Shown piece after piece: positions 42,867-52,059 of a DNA stretch of 64,000 nt. The notes below the pieces were generated by a model. The model worked only from the letters and a program-made list of their open reading frames with translations. It did not search any database and was not told where the DNA came from. This DNA comes from CALACW01 sp963627915 (GTDB lineage: Bacteria; Bacillota; Clostridia; Oscillospirales; Acutalibacteraceae). The position numbers and the translations under genes are program-made. Where the stretch lies: contig CAVGCY010000025.1 of the NCBI GenBank assembly GCA_963627915.1, positions 33,998 to 97,997 on the forward strand, in the 5' to 3' direction. The first letter of the stretch is position 1, and the number at the start of each line of letters is the position of its first letter.

Positions 42867-43523
42867 TCACCCTTTTATGCACGATACGATTTTGTCAACG
42901 GCGTCTTCTATCGTCATATACGACGAATCGACAACAACCGCGTCGTCCGCCTGCTTTAACGGAGCGGTTTTACGGTGAGAATCGTTATAGTCGCGCTCCT
43001 TTATTTCCGCAAGAACCGTCGCATAATCCGCCGGGATTCCCTTCTCTTTAAGCTCTTTGCAGCGTCTGTCCGCTCTTATCTCAGCGGAAGCCGTAAAAAA
43101 GAATTTATACTCCGCGTCGGGCAGAATGACAGTTCCTATATCCCTGCCGTCCATGATACAATTATTCTTTTTTGCGATGTCGCGCTGAAGAGAAAGCAGA
43201 AATTCTCTGACTTCCGGAACTGCGGAAACAGCAGACGCCGCCATGGACGAAGCGGGAAGTCTTATCTCCTCGCTCACATCCTCGCCGTTTAAAAATACGT
43301 GCTGACTTCCGTCGACAAATCCGAGAGAAACATCGATATCGCTCAGCGACTCTTTTACCTTTTCGGCGTTCTTCGGGTCTATCCCCTTTCTTAACGCGTT
43401 AACGCCTATCGTTCTGTAGAGCGCACCGGTATCAACATAAATAAAACCGAGCTTCTTTGCCGCTGCCTTGGCAACCGTGCTTTTGCCCGCTCCGGCGGGA
43501 CCGTCTATCGCAACATTTATCAT
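42867..43523 (-). CDS. cmk: Cytidylate kinase
   Basis: A 218-residue CMP/dCMP kinase: P-loop DGPAGAGKSTVAKAAA (residues 7-22), DTGALYRTIG near 31, the NMP-binding DGRDIGTVILP near 125 and the lid ERDYNDSHRKTAPL near 176. AGGAG precedes the ATG. Placed between the HI0933 flavoprotein and ispH-S1 as in many Clostridia. Confidence 0.94.
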   Translation of the reverse strand: MINVAIDGPAGAGKSTVAKAAAKKLGFIYVDTGALYRTIGVNALRKGIDPKNAEKVKESLSDIDVSLGFVDGSQHVFLNGEDVSEEIRLPASSMAASAVSAVPEVREFLLSLQRDIAKKNNCIMDGRDIGTVILPDAEYKFFFTASAEIRADRRCKELKEKGIPADYATVLAEIKERDYNDSHRKTAPLKQADDAVVVDSSYMTIEDAVDKIVSCIKG

Positions 43524-43579
43524 TACAAAAATCTCCTGAAATATATTATTTTACTAAAAAACGTTTTAAATGCCGAAAT

Positions 43580-44812
43580 TTAAACGCTTCTGCCCGCAAG
43601 CACGCCCGTGGAAAAGGCTATCTGCAAATTAAATCCGCCCGTATACGCGTCAACGTCAATAACCTCTCCCGCAAAAAACAGATTTTCAATTATTTTAGAG
43701 CGCATGGTTTTCGGGTCGATATCGCGAACGTCGACACCGCCGGAGGTAACAATCGCCTCGTCAATCGGTCTGAATCCGCTAACCGTAACGGGTAGGGACT
43801 TCAAAACGCTTACAAGCTCATGCCGGGTTTCTCGCGTTATCTGATTCGTCCTCAAATCGGACGGAATGCCGCACATATCGATTACAACGGGTATTAATTT
43901 TCTCGGCAGCAGGTTCGACAGCGCATTGACGGCCGCCTTATTTGAAAATTCAGAAAAATCACGCTGAACGCGTCTGTCAAGCTTATCAAAGTCAAGCGCG
44001 GGCTTTAAATCGATATTAACGGTATACCGACCGGGATTTCCGTCCTTAATATGCGAACTCGCGCTTAAAATAACGGGACCGGAAACGCCGAAATGAGTAA
44101 AAAGCATCTCTCCGAAATCGCGGTAAACCTCCGTAAATTTCTCGTTATCGTAAACGGAAACCGCTATATTTTTAAGCGAAAGCCCCTGAAGAGACTTGCA
44201 CCATTCCTCCTCGCATTCAAGCGGAACGAGAGCCGGTTTTATCGGCGTAATTCTGTGTCCGGTTTTTGAAGCAAGCATATATCCGTCGCCGGTCGAGCCT
44301 GTAAGAGGATAGGATTTTCCGCCCGTCGCAATTATAAACGAGGACGCGTGATATTCGTTTTTGTTCTCGTCGGACGCGCTTACGATTCTGCCGTTTTCGG
44401 TTTTCAAATCAACTATTCTTCCGCGCTCGATTTTTACGCCGTTCCGAACTGCGTATCTTCTTAACGCGTCGACTATGTCGGACGCTTTATCCGACTCCGG
44501 GAAAACCCTGTTTCCCCTCTCAGTTTTAAGACTTACGCCGAGCGATTCAAAAAGCTCCATGGTGTCCTCCGGCATGAAGCGCGAAAACGCGCCGTACAGA
44601 AATCTGCCGTTCGTCGGCACGTTTTCTATCAATTCGTTAAGCATATAACAGGCATTCGTGACATTGCACCTTCCCTTGCCCGTTATCATAAGCTTTCTGC
44701 CGATTTTTTCGTTTCTCTCTATGAGCAGAACGGTTTTTCCCCGGCTGCCCGCCTCGGCGGCGGCGATAAGCCCCGCAGGACCTCCGCCTATTACCGCTGC
44801 GTCGTATTTCAT
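43580..44812 (-). CDS. HI0933-family flavoprotein (YhiN-like)
   Basis: A 410-residue FAD protein: GGGPAGLIAAAEAGSRGKTVLLIERNEKIGRKLMITGKGRCNVTN at the N-terminus, FIIATGGKSYPLTGSTGDG near 160 and a C-terminal VTSGGVDVRDIDPKTM plus FAGEVIDVDAYTGGFNLQIAFSTG, which is diagnostic of HI0933/YhiN proteins. Their reaction is unknown. GGGAGA precedes the start. Operon neighbour of cmk. Confidence 0.9.
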   Translation of the reverse strand: MKYDAAVIGGGPAGLIAAAEAGSRGKTVLLIERNEKIGRKLMITGKGRCNVTNACYMLNELIENVPTNGRFLYGAFSRFMPEDTMELFESLGVSLKTERGNRVFPESDKASDIVDALRRYAVRNGVKIERGRIVDLKTENGRIVSASDENKNEYHASSFIIATGGKSYPLTGSTGDGYMLASKTGHRITPIKPALVPLECEEEWCKSLQGLSLKNIAVSVYDNEKFTEVYRDFGEMLFTHFGVSGPVILSASSHIKDGNPGRYTVNIDLKPALDFDKLDRRVQRDFSEFSNKAAVNALSNLLPRKLIPVVIDMCGIPSDLRTNQITRETRHELVSVLKSLPVTVSGFRPIDEAIVTSGGVDVRDIDPKTMRSKIIENLFFAGEVIDVDAYTGGFNLQIAFSTGVLAGRSV

Positions 44813-44864
44813 AATTATAAAATTCTCCCGTTTTCTTAACGCCGAACCAATCGGCGTTTTTTTA

Positions 44865-46559
44865 TTATTCGACTACCTGCACGCTCTCGCTGTAAACATA
44901 CGGAAGAGGGTCAACCCTCGTACCGTTTATCCATACCTCGAAATGAAGATGATATCCCGTAGAATTGCCCGTCGTTCCGATTGACAAAATCTGCTGTCCG
45001 GCAACTACGTAATCGCCTACCGAAACAAGATACGAATTATCGAGCGCGTGCGCATAAAGAGTCATAATTCCGTTTCCGTGGTCTATTTTAACGTAATTTC
45101 CCCAGCTGTAGTGATACTGCGCGGCAACGACGTAACCCGCCGCGGCGGCGACAATCGGTCTGCCCTTGCACGAACCGCCGTCACTGGAAATTATATCGAT
45201 ACCGGCGTGAAGCTGTCCGCTTCTGTAGCCGTAGCCTGAGCTTAATCTGAAACAGTTCTGCGGAGCGGGCCAGAGGAATACGCCTCCGAAGCTCTTTGTA
45301 TATTTCAATATCGACGGAATCTTCGTACCGACAGCAACTCGTTTTGCAACAGCCTCCTTGACGGTAAATCTCGAAATTTCATCCTTGCCGATTTCCTCGC
45401 CGTCCTCGTTGTACGATATCATTTCCGTGACCTGATCGAGCCCCTGAGAACCGTCCTTTAAAACAAGCGAACTGCCGTTATAAAGCGAATTTGAGTTTAT
45501 ATTTACCGTTTCGTAAGGAACGGAAACGGTATACACGTTAACCCTTTTCGCCGTAAACGTTACGGGGCATTTTCCCCTTTTTACAACAAGAACATCTCCC
45601 TGCGACGGATCTTCATCCTCATCTGCGGACGGGTTAAGCTTCATCAGTTTTTCAAGGCTGATTCCCGCCTTTGCCGCAGCGTTTTCGTATGTGTCGCCCT
45701 CTGAACACGTATATGTTATGTCGCCGGTAAGAGGAGTTGTAAGATATTCGTACAATTCATCCGCAGTCATTTTTATATCGTCGGAATCGGGATAAAGACC
45801 GTATTCAAAAACAACGTCCTCGTTAAACGAATACGTATATCCGGGATTTTCCCGGTTTTTTTCGTCTAAAATTCTGTCAAATACTCCCTTGGCTTCGTTC
45901 TGAGACGATGAAACGCATATGAATTTACCGTCTATAAACACTCCGCATCCGTCCGAAGCTTCGGACGGCGAACCTTTGAGAAGCGCGGAATATATAACGG
46001 ACTCATTGCTCAGATAAGTAACCGGCACAACGGCTATTTTATATTCTCCGTCCCCCGCCTTTTCGTCAGCGTACGACATACGCTCGTCAGCCTTCGCCTT
46101 TGCCGAAAGATAAACGCTTTCGTCCGTTACATAACCGGCAGTCTCGCCGTTTACCGTAACCTTCAATGCGAAACAAAGCATATCGGCGTTAAGCAAAGCC
46201 GTAAGCATGGCAAATATAACAACGGCGGAAACGGCACAGTTTCCGACATAGCGAATCAGAGCGCCGTGCTTTTTTCTAAAAGCAAAAAAACAGTCCCGGC
46301 GGCTTACGCGTTCGCCCGACTTACGGCGTTTTTTTACGCTTTTCATCTCGGCAAACAGGCGCGATATGTCTATTATCCCGGCTTTTATTTTTCTTACGGT
46401 ATACGCCGCGACGGATTTAAACACTCCGTATATCATTATAAATACTTTTCTGACAGAGCGAAAAACCGTGCGTCCGAAAAACCCGCCCGTTTTTCTTACG
46501 GCGGATATGAACATACTTCCTATAAGGCATATAAAATATGTAAACGAATCGTTTCTCAT
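44865..46559 (-). CDS. Membrane-anchored M23 peptidoglycan endopeptidase with LysM and G5 domains
   Basis: A 564-residue protein: basic N-terminus (about 1-90), one membrane helix (about 103-125), an extracellular stretch, a LysM-like wall-binding domain (YTCSEGDTYENAAAKAGISLEKL, near 278), a G5 domain (near 330-410) and a C-terminal M23 zinc peptidase with HAGIDI (near 449) and HLHFE (near 537). Cleaves cross-bridges in peptidoglycan; SpoIIQ-like or division roles are possible. A weak AAAGGCG site precedes the ATG. It leads the HI0933-cmk-ispH-S1 set. Confidence 0.88.
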   Translation of the reverse strand: MRNDSFTYFICLIGSMFISAVRKTGGFFGRTVFRSVRKVFIMIYGVFKSVAAYTVRKIKAGIIDISRLFAEMKSVKKRRKSGERVSRRDCFFAFRKKHGALIRYVGNCAVSAVVIFAMLTALLNADMLCFALKVTVNGETAGYVTDESVYLSAKAKADERMSYADEKAGDGEYKIAVVPVTYLSNESVIYSALLKGSPSEASDGCGVFIDGKFICVSSSQNEAKGVFDRILDEKNRENPGYTYSFNEDVVFEYGLYPDSDDIKMTADELYEYLTTPLTGDITYTCSEGDTYENAAAKAGISLEKLMKLNPSADEDEDPSQGDVLVVKRGKCPVTFTAKRVNVYTVSVPYETVNINSNSLYNGSSLVLKDGSQGLDQVTEMISYNEDGEEIGKDEISRFTVKEAVAKRVAVGTKIPSILKYTKSFGGVFLWPAPQNCFRLSSGYGYRSGQLHAGIDIISSDGGSCKGRPIVAAAAGYVVAAQYHYSWGNYVKIDHGNGIMTLYAHALDNSYLVSVGDYVVAGQQILSIGTTGNSTGYHLHFEVWINGTRVDPLPYVYSESVQVVE

Positions 46560-46603
46560 AATATATAAGACGCCTTTCCGTGCGATAAATGCAATTTAAG
46601 GAC

Positions 46604-46632
46604 ATTATACAGCATATTTATAAAAAACTCAA
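46604..46632 (-). promoter_or_regulatory. Promoter of the M23 peptidase gene
   Basis: Minus strand TTGAGT (46627-46632), 17-bp spacer, TATAAT (46604-46609). Confidence 0.7.
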
Positions 46633-46659
46633 CCGATAATTGTTTACATAATAAAATCG

Positions 46660-46683
46660 GTTTGTCTGCATGTTTGTCTGCAT
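46660..46683. repeat. 12-bp tandem duplication
   Basis: GTTTGTCTGCAT occurs twice with no gap in the divergent spacer between the M23 and LRR genes. Function unknown. Confidence 0.6.
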
Positions 46684-46770
46684 ATCATACAATTAGCTTT
46701 TACGAAAAATCAGTATTTTTATGTAAAAAAATAAAATTCTTTAAAAAAATCTTAAATTTTGTGATATTCG

Positions 46771-46799
46771 TTGAATTTCAAAAAAAACAAAATTATAAT
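46771..46799 (+). promoter_or_regulatory. Promoter of the tandem LRR genes
   Basis: TTGAAT (46771-46776), 17-bp spacer, TATAAT (46794-46799). The predicted transcript starts near 46806, leaving a leader of about 100 bases. Confidence 0.7.
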
Positions 46800-46812
46800 A
46801 TAGCCGTAAAAG

Positions 46813-46869
46813 AATATATGTTTCGCCCTTCGGAAAGGTAAAAAAATATATGTTTCGCCCTTCGGAAAG
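46813..46869 (+). repeat. Direct 25-bp repeat in the LRR leader RNA
   Basis: Two exact copies at 46813-46837 and 46845-46869, 32 bases apart, each holding TTTCGCCCTTCGGAAA, which can fold into a small stem. Both lie between the predicted transcription start and the ribosome site. Confidence 0.7.
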
Positions 46870-46903
46870 AATGAAACATAATAATTTTCAGGGAGGCTGC
46901 TTT

Positions 46904-48508
46904 ATGAAATCATGCAGCAGACGAACAACGGCCGTTATACTTTCCGTAATTATGATTCTCTCGTGCTTTGCGGGACTGTCATTTTCATCGGGCGCAATAA
47001 CGAGCGGCGACTACACTTACTATGTACTCGACGACGGAACGTTATCCGTTACAAAATACGAGGGCAGCGATACGGAAGTGTCCGTACCCTCGGAGATTGA
47101 CGGAAAAACCGTTACAGATATCAGTTATACGTTCATGAACTGTACATTCCTTACAAGCGTAACGATTCCCGATTCCGTTACAAAGATAGGATCTCAGACA
47201 TTTATGAGATGCTCGTCGCTCAAAAACGTCAGTATTCCCAACTCCGTTACGGAGATAAGAGATCGGGCATTTAATCAATGCGCGTCGCTCGAAAAAATCA
47301 GCGTTCCCGACTCCGTTAAAACCATAGAATACCTTGCATTCGGCAACTGCGTATCTCTTACGGACATAAATATTCCGAACGACATTGAAGTCATAGACGA
47401 AAACATTTTCGAGGGATGTACGGCTCTTGAAAGCATAGAAATTCCCGATTCCGTTACGGAGATTTCCGGTCAGGCATTTTACAGATGCAAGAGCCTTAAA
47501 AATGTAGAAATTCCGGATTCCGTAACAAAATTGGGATATCAGGCGTTCGGGGAATGTGCAAGTCTCAAAAGCATAACGATTCCGGCAAATGTCAGCGAGC
47601 TCGGCATGTATATATTCGAGGGATGTACAAGCTTAAATGAAATTAACGTTGACGACGGGAACGAAAAATACAAATCAATCGACGGCGTTTTATTCAATAA
47701 AACCGAAACAGAGATAATATCATATCCCGGCGGACGCAGCGGCGAATACACGATTCCCGACTCCGTTACCGTCATATACCCGTGCTCATTCCTCAGCTGT
47801 TCCGGTCTTACCGGCGTTTCAATTCCCGAAAGCGTAAGGGAAATATACAGCGCGGCGTTTTTTGACTGTTCGTCACTTTCTCATGTCAGTTTGCCAAACG
47901 GACTTAAAGGCATTTCCGAAATGGCGTTTATGGGCTGTACCTCTCTTGAAAGCATATCGATTCCCGACACGGTCGAAGGAATAGGAGAAGATGCTTTTCT
48001 TAACTGCTGCAATCTTAAAAATATAAAAATTCCCGACAGCGTTACCTATATAGGAGAAAGAGCCTTAGGTTTTTATATCGCAGAAAATAAGGAATTTTTG
48101 ACGATCGACGGATTCGTAATATGCGCCTCGGCAGGCTCTGCAGCTCAGACCTACGCAGACGACAATTCAATTAAATTTGTCGACGTCAATGAGTGCGGAC
48201 ATGAAGATACCGTAATTAAAAACGCAAAGGACGCATCCTGCAGCGAGAACGGATACAGCGGAGATATATTCTGCGTAATATGCGAAACGGAAATCAAAGC
48301 GGGCGAAAAAACCGACGCGCTCGGACACATCGATGAAAACGGCGACGGTATATGCGACAGATGCTCGGAACAGATTTCCGAAAACAAATCATGCGGATGC
48401 ATCTGCCACAAAAACGGCTTTATGAAGTTTATTTACAAGATATTCAGATTCTTCTGGAGAATCTTCGGAATCAGGAAGTCCTGCAACTGCGGTCAGCTTC
48501 ACTATTAA
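46904..48508 (+). CDS. Secreted BspA-like leucine-rich-repeat protein, second copy
   Basis: A 534-residue exported protein: signal peptide (1-32), about 13 BspA-type LRR_5 repeats of roughly 23 residues (SVTIPDSVTKIGSQTFMRCSSL and similar), an NEKYKSIDGVLFNKTETEIISYP island near 260, a CxxC region (CGHED, CVICETEIKAGEK, DENGDGICDRC) and the C-terminal module CGCICHK to CNCGQLHY. GGGAGG fixes the start. It is a close paralogue of the next gene in signal peptide, repeats and C-terminus, so a tandem duplication is likely. Probable surface adhesin. Confidence 0.87.
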   Translation: MKSCSRRTTAVILSVIMILSCFAGLSFSSGAITSGDYTYYVLDDGTLSVTKYEGSDTEVSVPSEIDGKTVTDISYTFMNCTFLTSVTIPDSVTKIGSQTFMRCSSLKNVSIPNSVTEIRDRAFNQCASLEKISVPDSVKTIEYLAFGNCVSLTDINIPNDIEVIDENIFEGCTALESIEIPDSVTEISGQAFYRCKSLKNVEIPDSVTKLGYQAFGECASLKSITIPANVSELGMYIFEGCTSLNEINVDDGNEKYKSIDGVLFNKTETEIISYPGGRSGEYTIPDSVTVIYPCSFLSCSGLTGVSIPESVREIYSAAFFDCSSLSHVSLPNGLKGISEMAFMGCTSLESISIPDTVEGIGEDAFLNCCNLKNIKIPDSVTYIGERALGFYIAENKEFLTIDGFVICASAGSAAQTYADDNSIKFVDVNECGHEDTVIKNAKDASCSENGYSGDIFCVICETEIKAGEKTDALGHIDENGDGICDRCSEQISENKSCGCICHKNGFMKFIYKIFRFFWRIFGIRKSCNCGQLHY

Positions 48509-48511
48509 TAT

Positions 48512-48544
48512 TATAGTGTATAAAAAATATAGTGTACTAAAAAA
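48512..48544 (+). promoter_or_regulatory. Tandem GTGTA-type repeats before the third LRR gene
   Basis: TATAGTGTATAAAAAA and TATAGTGTACTAAAAA follow each other with a 16-base period (48512 and 48528). The second has the same GTGTACTAAAA core and period as the ABC exporter operator (4846-4877). Confidence 0.5.
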
Positions 48545-48561
48545 TTTCAGGAGGTTTTTTT

Positions 48562-49992
48562 ATGAAAACACCAATCAGACGAACGGCGGCCGTTATTTTG
48601 TCCGTAATAATGATTTTCTCGTGCTTTGCGGGACTGTCATTTTCATCGGCGGCGGAAACGTCCGGCGACTACACCTATTATGAAAACGACGACGGAACCG
48701 TATCCATTAGGAAATACAACGGAAGCGATCCGGAAGTCGTAATTCCCTCAGAGATTGACGGCAAAACCGTCACGGATATCCGTTATGCATTCATAAACTG
48801 TACATTTCTTACGAGCGTAACAATACCCGATACGATAACCAGAGTCAATTATCACACGTTCCAGGGCTGTACATCCCTTAAAAACGTAACAATTCCGGAC
48901 GGCGTTGCCGAATTGGGCGATTACGTATTCAAAGACTGTATCTCTCTTGAAAGCATAACGATTCCCGCCAGCATTAAGAGCTTCGCATGCGGAGTATTTC
49001 AGGGATGTACTTCACTTAAAAGCGTCGTAATACCGGACGGCGTGGAAAAAATAAATGCATGCACGTTTGATGATTGTCATTCGCTTGCCGATGTAACAAT
49101 TCCCAACAGCGTTAAGGAAATCGGCGAATACGCTTTTTCAGAATGCAATGCTCTTGAAAGCATAAAACTCCCCGACAGTCTTACCGCAATAGAATATATG
49201 GCGTTTTTCTCCTGTTCTGCTCTCAAAAACATCGAGATTCCCGCAAATGTTGAGAAAATAGAGGGATATGCATTTGCAGAGTGCTTTGACTTAACGGCGA
49301 TTAACGTCGACGAGGCAAACACAGCCTATAAATCGGTTAACGGAGTTTTATTCTCAAAGGACGGAACAGAGCTTGCGGCATATCCCTGCGGAAGAAACGG
49401 ATCTTACACGATACCCGACGGAGTTACGAAAATAGGTTTATGCGCATTCTACGACTGCACGGGTCTTACGGACATAACGTTTTCCGACAGCGTAACAATA
49501 TTGGACGAGGGCGCATTCTATAGATGCACATCTCTCAAAAAAGTTGATTTACCCGAAAATCTTACGACAATCGAAGGGGCGGCATTTTTTGACTGCGATT
49601 CAATCGAAAACGTAACGATTCCCGATTCTGTTCAGACAATCGCAGACGGTGCGTTTTTTAACTGTACAAACCTCAAAAAAGTCACGGTTCCCGCAAGCGT
49701 AACAAAAATAGGCGAGTATGCGTTCGGCTATTACGAAATATCCGAGGATGATGACGATTATATAGCGATAGACGGCTTCACGCTTTGCGCAAAGAAAGGC
49801 TCTGCCGCCGAGGCTTATGCGACGGCGAACGGCTTTAAATTTATCGACGCCGACGAGAGCGACACGAGCGGTTCGTGCGAATGTATCTGCCACAAGGACG
49901 GATTTATGAAGTTTATCTATAAGATATTCAGATTCTTCTGGAGAATATTCGGAATCAAAAAATCCTGCGGCTGCGGTCAGCTTCATTATTAA
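48562..49992 (+). CDS. Secreted BspA-like leucine-rich-repeat protein, third copy
   Basis: A 476-residue paralogue of the preceding gene: nearly identical signal peptide (TAAVILSVIMIFSCFAGLSF), about 13 LRR_5 repeats, an NTAYKSVNGVLFSKDGTELAAYP island near 255, then directly the C-terminal module CECICHK to CGCGQLHY. It lacks the CxxC linker region of the other two LRR proteins, so the C-terminal module is separable from it. GGAGG precedes the ATG. Possibly co-transcribed with 46904 but with its own repeat-bearing spacer. Confidence 0.87.
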   Translation: MKTPIRRTAAVILSVIMIFSCFAGLSFSSAAETSGDYTYYENDDGTVSIRKYNGSDPEVVIPSEIDGKTVTDIRYAFINCTFLTSVTIPDTITRVNYHTFQGCTSLKNVTIPDGVAELGDYVFKDCISLESITIPASIKSFACGVFQGCTSLKSVVIPDGVEKINACTFDDCHSLADVTIPNSVKEIGEYAFSECNALESIKLPDSLTAIEYMAFFSCSALKNIEIPANVEKIEGYAFAECFDLTAINVDEANTAYKSVNGVLFSKDGTELAAYPCGRNGSYTIPDGVTKIGLCAFYDCTGLTDITFSDSVTILDEGAFYRCTSLKKVDLPENLTTIEGAAFFDCDSIENVTIPDSVQTIADGAFFNCTNLKKVTVPASVTKIGEYAFGYYEISEDDDDYIAIDGFTLCAKKGSAAEAYATANGFKFIDADESDTSGSCECICHKDGFMKFIYKIFRFFWRIFGIKKSCGCGQLHY

Positions 49993-50029
49993 TATAAACC
50001 GAATTAATATAATACGACGGCTTTATTTA

Positions 50030-50077
50030 CTCTGCGGACAGAGGTTTACACACTCTCTCCGCAGAGAATTTTATTTA
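50030..50077 (+). terminator. Terminator of the LRR genes
   Basis: CTCTGCGGA (50030-50038) pairs with TCCGCAGAG (50058-50066), followed by a T-rich stretch. Confidence 0.75.
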
Positions 50078-50091
50078 ATTTAAAATAAAGC

Positions 50092-50120
50092 TTGCATTAC
50101 GTAATTGTATGTGCTATAAT
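50092..50120 (+). promoter_or_regulatory. Promoter of the rimP-infB operon
   Basis: TTGCAT (50092-50097), 17-bp spacer, TATAAT (50115-50120) with TGC extension. Confidence 0.75.
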
Positions 50121-50151
50121 ATGCATGGTAAACAGTTAGGATTTGACTTTT

Positions 50152-50179
50152 GAGTGGGGCAACCCGCTCTTTTGTTTTG
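50152..50179 (+). promoter_or_regulatory. rimP leader hairpin, possible attenuator
   Basis: GAGTGGG (50152-50158) and CCCGCTC (50163-50169) close a GCAA (GNRA) tetraloop, followed by TTTTGTTTT. It lies in the leader, just before the ribosome site, so it could act as a regulated terminator of the operon; a similar G/C hairpin is common before rimP in Firmicutes. Confidence 0.65.
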
Positions 50180-50196
50180 TTTAAGGAGGATTTGAT

Positions 50197-50673
50197 TTGT
50201 CCGCAAAGAAAAATACGGTTTCCGTCATTTGGGACATTGCCGCCCCGATAGCGGAAAATCTCGGGCTGATACTGTGGGACGTCCGTTTTCAGAAGGAAGG
50301 CGCAAACTGGTATCTGAGGATTTTTATCGACAAGGACGGCGGAGTATGCATGGACGACTGCGTAAACATGTCGCATGCGCTTGACGAACCGCTCGATACT
50401 CTCGACCCGATAGAGCAGAGCTATTCGCTTCAGGTATCATCGCCCGGCATCGAACGCGATCTTATCAGGGACGAACATTTTATCCGTTATACAGGCTCCG
50501 ATATAAAACTCAGACTTCCCCGCGCAGTGGACGGCAGACGCGAATTTGGCGGAGTTCTTGAAAATTATGAGAACGGAAAAATAACATTAAAATATGACGG
50601 CGAAAAAACAATTACCGTCGACAAAAAAGAAACCTCATGGGTTCGTCTTGACGATTTCGAGGGCTTCGACTGA
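50197..50673 (+). CDS. rimP: Ribosome maturation factor RimP
   Basis: A 158-residue 30S assembly factor. LGLILWDVRFQKEGANWYLRIFIDKDGG (residues 25-52) and the VSSPGIERDL motif (near 83) are those of RimP. The start is TTG at 50197, eight bases after AAGGAGG; no ATG is available in frame. First gene of the operon with nusA and infB. Confidence 0.93.
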   Translation: MSAKKNTVSVIWDIAAPIAENLGLILWDVRFQKEGANWYLRIFIDKDGGVCMDDCVNMSHALDEPLDTLDPIEQSYSLQVSSPGIERDLIRDEHFIRYTGSDIKLRLPRAVDGRREFGGVLENYENGKITLKYDGEKTITVDKKETSWVRLDDFEGFD

Positions 50674-50709
50674 TATTATATATGAAATACCGAAAGGACT
50701 GACAGAAAA

Positions 50710-51768
50710 ATGAATAAGGAATTTTTCGACGCGGTCAACGCCATTACAAAAGAGAAAAATATTTCCGCCGCACGTCTCTACGAAAAGATAGCAAACGCTA
50801 TCATCGTCGCGGCCCGTCACAATTACGACGTTAAAGAGGGCGTTTTCTGCGATATCGACCCCGTTAAGCAAACGGTCGACCTTTACATGAAAAAGAACGT
50901 TGTCGAGGAGCTTGACAACTGGGATACGGAGCTTACCGTGGAAGAAGCGCAGGAGTATAAGCCCGGCGCGATTGCCGGAGACGTTATTATTATCCCGCTT
51001 GAGATAAACGATTTCGGCAGAATCGCCGCACAGACGGTTAAGCACGTTATCCGTCAGGGCATAAGAGAAATTGAACACGGACAGGTGCTTGAAGAGTTTC
51101 AGAGCAAGAATCAGGAGCTTGTAACCGCAAAGGTAACCGGCACAGACCCGAAAACGGGAAGCATAACGCTTGAAATAGGAAAAGCCGAGGCTCTTCTTCC
51201 GAAAAACGAGCAGATTCCCGGAGAAACATTCGAGCCGGGCGATTTATGCAAGGTTTACATTGTAGACGTTAAGGACACGGAAAAAGGTCCGAAGGCAATG
51301 ATTTCGAGAACGCATCCCGGTCTTGTAAAAAGACTGTTTGAATCCGAAGTACCCGAAATTTACGACGGCATCATAGAAATAAAATCGGTTTCGAGAGAAG
51401 CGGGTTCGAGAACAAAAATCGCGGTTCATTCAAAAGATCCCGACATCGACCCCGTAGGCGCGTGCATAGGTCCGCGAGGCGCAAGAGTCAACAACATCGT
51501 AAGCATGCTCGGCGGAGAGAAGATTGACATTGTAAAGTATTCGGAAGATCCCGCGGAATTTGTCGGAGCGGCACTTGCCCCCGCAAAAATACTTTCCGTA
51601 GACGTTTTAAGCGAATCGGGCAAATCGTGCCAGGTTACCGTTCCGGACACACAGCTTTCACTCGCCATAGGCAATAAGGGTCAGAACGCAAGACTTGCCG
51701 CAAAGCTCACGGGCTGGAAAATCGACATAAAGCCCGAAAGCGGTTTCTATAAACCCATTTCACTTTAA
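50710..51768 (+). CDS. nusA: Transcription termination/antitermination factor NusA
   Basis: A 352-residue protein: N-terminal RNA-polymerase-binding domain (1-125), S1 domain (about 130-200), and two KH domains (PVGACIGPRGARVNNIVSMLGGEKIDIV near 250; LAIGNKGQNARLAAKLTGWKIDI near 318). It lacks the C-terminal repeats of proteobacterial NusA, as usual in Firmicutes. GAAAGGA precedes the ATG. Confidence 0.95.
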   Translation: MNKEFFDAVNAITKEKNISAARLYEKIANAIIVAARHNYDVKEGVFCDIDPVKQTVDLYMKKNVVEELDNWDTELTVEEAQEYKPGAIAGDVIIIPLEINDFGRIAAQTVKHVIRQGIREIEHGQVLEEFQSKNQELVTAKVTGTDPKTGSITLEIGKAEALLPKNEQIPGETFEPGDLCKVYIVDVKDTEKGPKAMISRTHPGLVKRLFESEVPEIYDGIIEIKSVSREAGSRTKIAVHSKDPDIDPVGACIGPRGARVNNIVSMLGGEKIDIVKYSEDPAEFVGAALAPAKILSVDVLSESGKSCQVTVPDTQLSLAIGNKGQNARLAAKLTGWKIDIKPESGFYKPISL

Positions 51769-51792
51769 TTAAATCATCGGGGAGGTAAACAA

Positions 51793-52059
51793 ATGCAGCA
51801 GAAAAAAATACCCATGCGCAAATGCATCGGCTGCGGCGAAATGAAGCCGAAAAAAGAGCTTATCCGTATCGTGCGTTCGCCCGAGGGTGAATTTGATCTC
51901 GACGTTACGGGCAAAAAGTCGGGCAGAGGCGCATACATATGTAAAAATCCGGAGTGCTTTACTCTTGTTAAAAAAGGTAAAAAACTCAACCGCTCGTTTG
52001 AAACCTCCGTACCCGATGAAATTTACGATAAACTTGAATCGGAGCTGAACGGAATTTGA
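51793..52059 (+). CDS. ylxR: YlxR-family nucleic-acid-binding protein
   Basis: An 88-residue DUF448 protein with MRKCIGCGEMKPKKELIRIVR at the start and SGRGAYICKNPECF in the middle. Always found between nusA and infB in Firmicutes; proposed regulator or RNase P partner. GGGAGG precedes the ATG. Confidence 0.93.
   Translation: MQQKKIPMRKCIGCGEMKPKKELIRIVRSPEGEFDLDVTGKKSGRGAYICKNPECFTLVKKGKKLNRSFETSVPDEIYDKLESELNGI

Noticed and set aside
50080..50376. Minus-strand frame over the rimP start
   Set aside because: Antisense to rimP and its promoter, with no signals.
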